In this document: in pieces, positions 62,105-64,000 of the stretch | How positions within the stretch are numbered: the first letter of the stretch is position 1 | Layout: every line of letters starts with the position of its first letter | DNA from: Leptolyngbya sp. PCC 6406 | GTDB lineage: Bacteria > Cyanobacteriota > Cyanobacteriia > Phormidesmidales > Phormidesmidaceae | NCBI RefSeq assembly: GCF_000332095.2 | Contig: NZ_KI913949.1 | Coordinates: forward strand, 4,239,048-4,303,047 | DNA: 64,000 nucleotides | Direction of reading: 5' to 3' | Translations under genes and position numbers: made by a program | Notes under the pieces: generated by a model | The model's database searches: none | What the model was told of the DNA's origin: nothing | What the model saw: the letters and a program-made list of their open reading frames with translations, nothing else

Positions 62105-62815
62105 CTAGACCGCTGCTAGTTCGGGGGTGGGGCGCTTGCTGTTACGCACTCCCTCAATGGCTTGGGCGTAGTCAGGAGCCTTGAATACGGCGGAGCCAGC
62201 GACGATGGCATTGGCCCCGGCTTCTAGCACCTGCCAGGTGTTGTCGGGTTTGAGGCCACCATCCACTTCAATCCAGGGATCGAGACCCCGCTCGTCGCAC
62301 ATTTGGCGCAACTGACGGACTTTGGTTACTGCTGAGGGGATGAACTTCTGACCGCCGAAACCGGGGTTGACGCTCATGAGCAGGACGAGATCGCACAGTT
62401 CCAAGACGTATTCAATCAGAGCAAGGGGGGTGGAGGGGTTGAGAACGACTCCGGCTTGTTTGCCCAGTTCCCGAATTTGGCCTAGGGTACGGTGCAGGTG
62501 GGGGGAGGCGTTGTGTTCAGCGTGGACGGAGATAATGTCAGCCCCGGCCTTGGCAAAGTCCTCAACGTATTTTTCGGGCTCTACGATCATCAGGTGAACA
62601 TCCAGTGGCTTGCGGGTGACGGGACGCAGGGCTTCCACAATCAGGGGGCCAATGGTGATGTTGGGGACAAAGCGGCCATCCATCACGTCTACATGAATCC
62701 AATCAGCCCCGGCTTTATCCACAGCCCGGACTTCGTCGCCTAAGCGGCTAAAGTCGGCGGACAAAATGGAAGGAGATACGACGACGGATTTTTTTGACGG
62801 GGTCTGAAGTACCAC
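62105..62815 (-). CDS. rpe: Ribulose-phosphate 3-epimerase
   Basis: Interconverts ribulose 5-phosphate and xylulose 5-phosphate in the Calvin and pentose-phosphate cycles. The TIM-barrel motifs [50 protein letters not shown] and [11 protein letters not shown] contain the metal and catalytic Asp/His residues. The GTG start at 62815 has AGGAG nine bases upstream. 236 residues, full length. Confidence 0.97.
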   Translation of the reverse strand: MVLQTPSKKSVVVSPSILSADFSRLGDEVRAVDKAGADWIHVDVMDGRFVPNITIGPLIVEALRPVTRKPLDVHLMIVEPEKYVEDFAKAGADIISVHAEHNASPHLHRTLGQIRELGKQAGVVLNPSTPLALIEYVLELCDLVLLMSVNPGFGGQKFIPSAVTKVRQLRQMCDERGLDPWIEVDGGLKPDNTWQVLEAGANAIVAGSAVFKAPDYAQAIEGVRNSKRPTPELAAV

Positions 62816-63238
62816 AGACGGTTTCTCCTGAGAAAGTTTAGTAACTATCGTAACAAAAACTATAGATTCTAGAGTGTTCTAGGCTTCCGATTTTACAGGG
62901 GTTCCTGGAGTTTAGACAGGGATTTTCTGGAGCTTTGGGGTTTAATGGGGACGAGACGGGGTGGGCTGGGGGGCCTCTAGGGTGGGGATTTTATGACCGC
63001 GATGGTCTCTGACCGGCCTCTGGCGATCGCAGATCCCTGTCAGCCCAGGTTGGTACAAGGTTCACTGGCTCTGTCAGGAACTGCTGATGAGCATCTGGAG
63101 CTAGGGACAATGGTTCAGAATGGAGCTTCAGCACATTTGAAAAATGCAGCTTTAGCACATTCATCACCTTTAGCACACCTTTAGCACATTCAAAGTATTC
63201 CATAACTCGACACCTGAACCGATTGAGGAGCATGGATG
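62816..63238. other. Upstream region with iterated 10-bp motif
   Basis: 423 bp between divergent rpe and the peptidase gene. It contains four near-copies of CTTTAGCACA at 63126, 63150, 63168 and 63179 (the first has one change). No gene or RNA is recognised. These could form a regulatory site for the peptidase, with the last pair one helical turn apart. Confidence 0.6.
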
Positions 63239-64000
63239 GTGGATTGGACAGTCAGGGTACAGCACAGAGGCAACCGGGGTTGGGGCCTTTCAGGGGTAGT
63301 TGCGATCGCAACTACAACTACCCTTCTCACCCCCGCCATGGCCCTAGCGCTAGCGGAATCCGTTGGCCCCGCTGGGATTGATGCCCATCGCCTCCATGCC
63401 CCCCCCTATGGTGTGACTGGGGCCAAAATTGCCATTGGCCAGGTGGAAATTGGCCGTCCCAGCCAGTTTGGCCTCGACAAAGTCGCGCGCTCTAATCCCC
63501 CTGTAACCGTACAGCGGGTCTACTTTTTGGAAGACCCTGCCGACTCCAATCGCCATGTGGAGTTCCACGCCGCCGCTGTCGCCAGCGTCATGATCAGTCA
63601 AGACAAGGCTCGCCCCGGCGTGGCCCCCAATGCCCTCCTCTACGGGGCAGCGGTGGGACCAATCCGGGGACGCAGCGGTCAACCGGATGAATGTTTAGCC
63701 TCCCAGCAGGTGGCCCTCAGCAATGGCGGCGACGTGCGGGCGATTAATTTCAGCTTTGGGGAGCCTCTGAGTCGCGATCCCCGGCCCAATGCAGTGTTGG
63801 ATGGCAATGCCCTGCTCACCCAATGCGTGGACTGGTCAAGTCGGATCCACAACGTACTGTACGTGGTAGCGGGCAACCAGGGCCGGGGGGGCATTCCCAT
63901 CCCCACCGACAACTTCAACGGCATCAATGTGGCCTATTCCCGCCAGGTGGATGGACGCTACACCAAGGTGGACTTTTCCAACCTGGGCAGTGAACCGGAG
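63239..64000 (+). CDS. Secreted subtilase-like (S8) serine peptidase, truncated by window end
   Basis: Partial coding sequence of at least 254 residues, open to the window edge. A GAGGAG at 63225-63230 precedes the GTG at 63239; a signal peptide (GLSGVVAIATTTTLLTPAMALA) follows. The subtilase layout begins at VTGAKIAIGQVEIGRPSQFG, in the position where the catalytic Asp loop (IAVxDTG) should be, but Gln-Val-Glu stands there. The His loop is VEFHAAAVASVMIS and the oxyanion Asn loop is LYVVAGNQGRGG. The catalytic Ser lies beyond the window. It is predicted to be periplasmic or external. Confidence 0.8.
   Translation, partial: MDWTVRVQHRGNRGWGLSGVVAIATTTTLLTPAMALALAESVGPAGIDAHRLHAPPYGVTGAKIAIGQVEIGRPSQFGLDKVARSNPPVTVQRVYFLEDPADSNRHVEFHAAAVASVMISQDKARPGVAPNALLYGAAVGPIRGRSGQPDECLASQQVALSNGGDVRAINFSFGEPLSRDPRPNAVLDGNALLTQCVDWSSRIHNVLYVVAGNQGRGGIPIPTDNFNGINVAYSRQVDGRYTKVDFSNLGSEPE

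Noticed and set aside
62991-63233. 80-residue minus-strand frame upstream of rpe
   Set aside because: Translation of the iterated CTTTAGCACA region; no recognisable features and no plausible operon position.
1-64000. Many GCGATCGC octamers considered as regulatory sites
   Set aside because: They are the HIP1 repeat, abundant across cyanobacterial genomes and mostly inside genes.

Overview
The window is a chromosomal segment of an oxygenic cyanobacterium. It carries photosystem I genes (psaF, psaJ, psaL), a ycf37-like PSI biogenesis gene, ycf23 (DUF561), phylloquinone genes (menA, menC), DUF760, DUF2470 and RMD1-family genes, and many copies of the cyanobacterial GCGATCGC (HIP1) octamer. Most of the segment is GC-rich. 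The genus cannot be fixed from this sequence. No rRNA, tRNA or CRISPR array was recognised.

Layout. 1-8.5 kb: a methyltransferase, a conserved protein, a histidine kinase with a NarL-type response regulator, a lone DUF4255/Pvc16-like protein (normally a contractile-injection-system part), an aldehyde dehydrogenase and a conserved protein. 8.5-19.4 kb: housekeeping and small regulatory genes (TPR protein, hemC, holB, tmk, FHA protein, cNMP-domain protein, RMD1 protein, pentapeptide-repeat protein, DUF2470, a 2Fe-2S ferredoxin, DUF760, mutY). 19.6-24.3 kb: psaL-psaJ-psaF, divergent tsaD, then menA-menC, so PSI subunits lie close to genes for the PSI quinone. 24.4-30 kb: a Uma2-type protein and a translationally coupled operon of a 1026-residue PAS/GAF histidine kinase and two ABC-2 permeases. 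30-41 kb: fetB-like permease, efflux adaptor, ycf37-like gene, solute-binding protein, rpmI-rplT, class II aldolase, adk, ycf23, a DUF218 protein, a PEP-CTERM choice-of-anchor I protein and a Uma2 protein with a 21-bp coding repeat. 41-57 kb: a double-AAA ATPase followed by a visibly AT-richer surface-polysaccharide island (several glycosyltransferases, UDP-glucuronate 4-epimerase, sulfotransferase), closed by an ABC exporter and a further GT4 enzyme. 57-64 kb: rbgA/ylqF, a universal stress protein, pgk, a Fic-family remnant split by an intact IS66-type insertion, rpe, and the start of a subtilase that runs off the end.

Functional links. The 43-57 kb block reads as a locus making and exporting an acidic, possibly sulfated, polysaccharide: the epimerase would supply UDP-galacturonate, the glycosyltransferases assemble the chain, the sulfotransferase decorates it and the ABC exporter moves it. 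The exporter has an unusual C-terminal segment resembling a histidine-kinase dimerisation domain without the phospho-accepting histidine. Other points to check are the orphan DUF4255 protein, the kinase/ABC-2 permease operon that lacks an ATPase gene, a MITE-like palindromic element, a two-copy dispersed intergenic repeat, and an iterated 10-bp motif upstream of the terminal peptidase gene.
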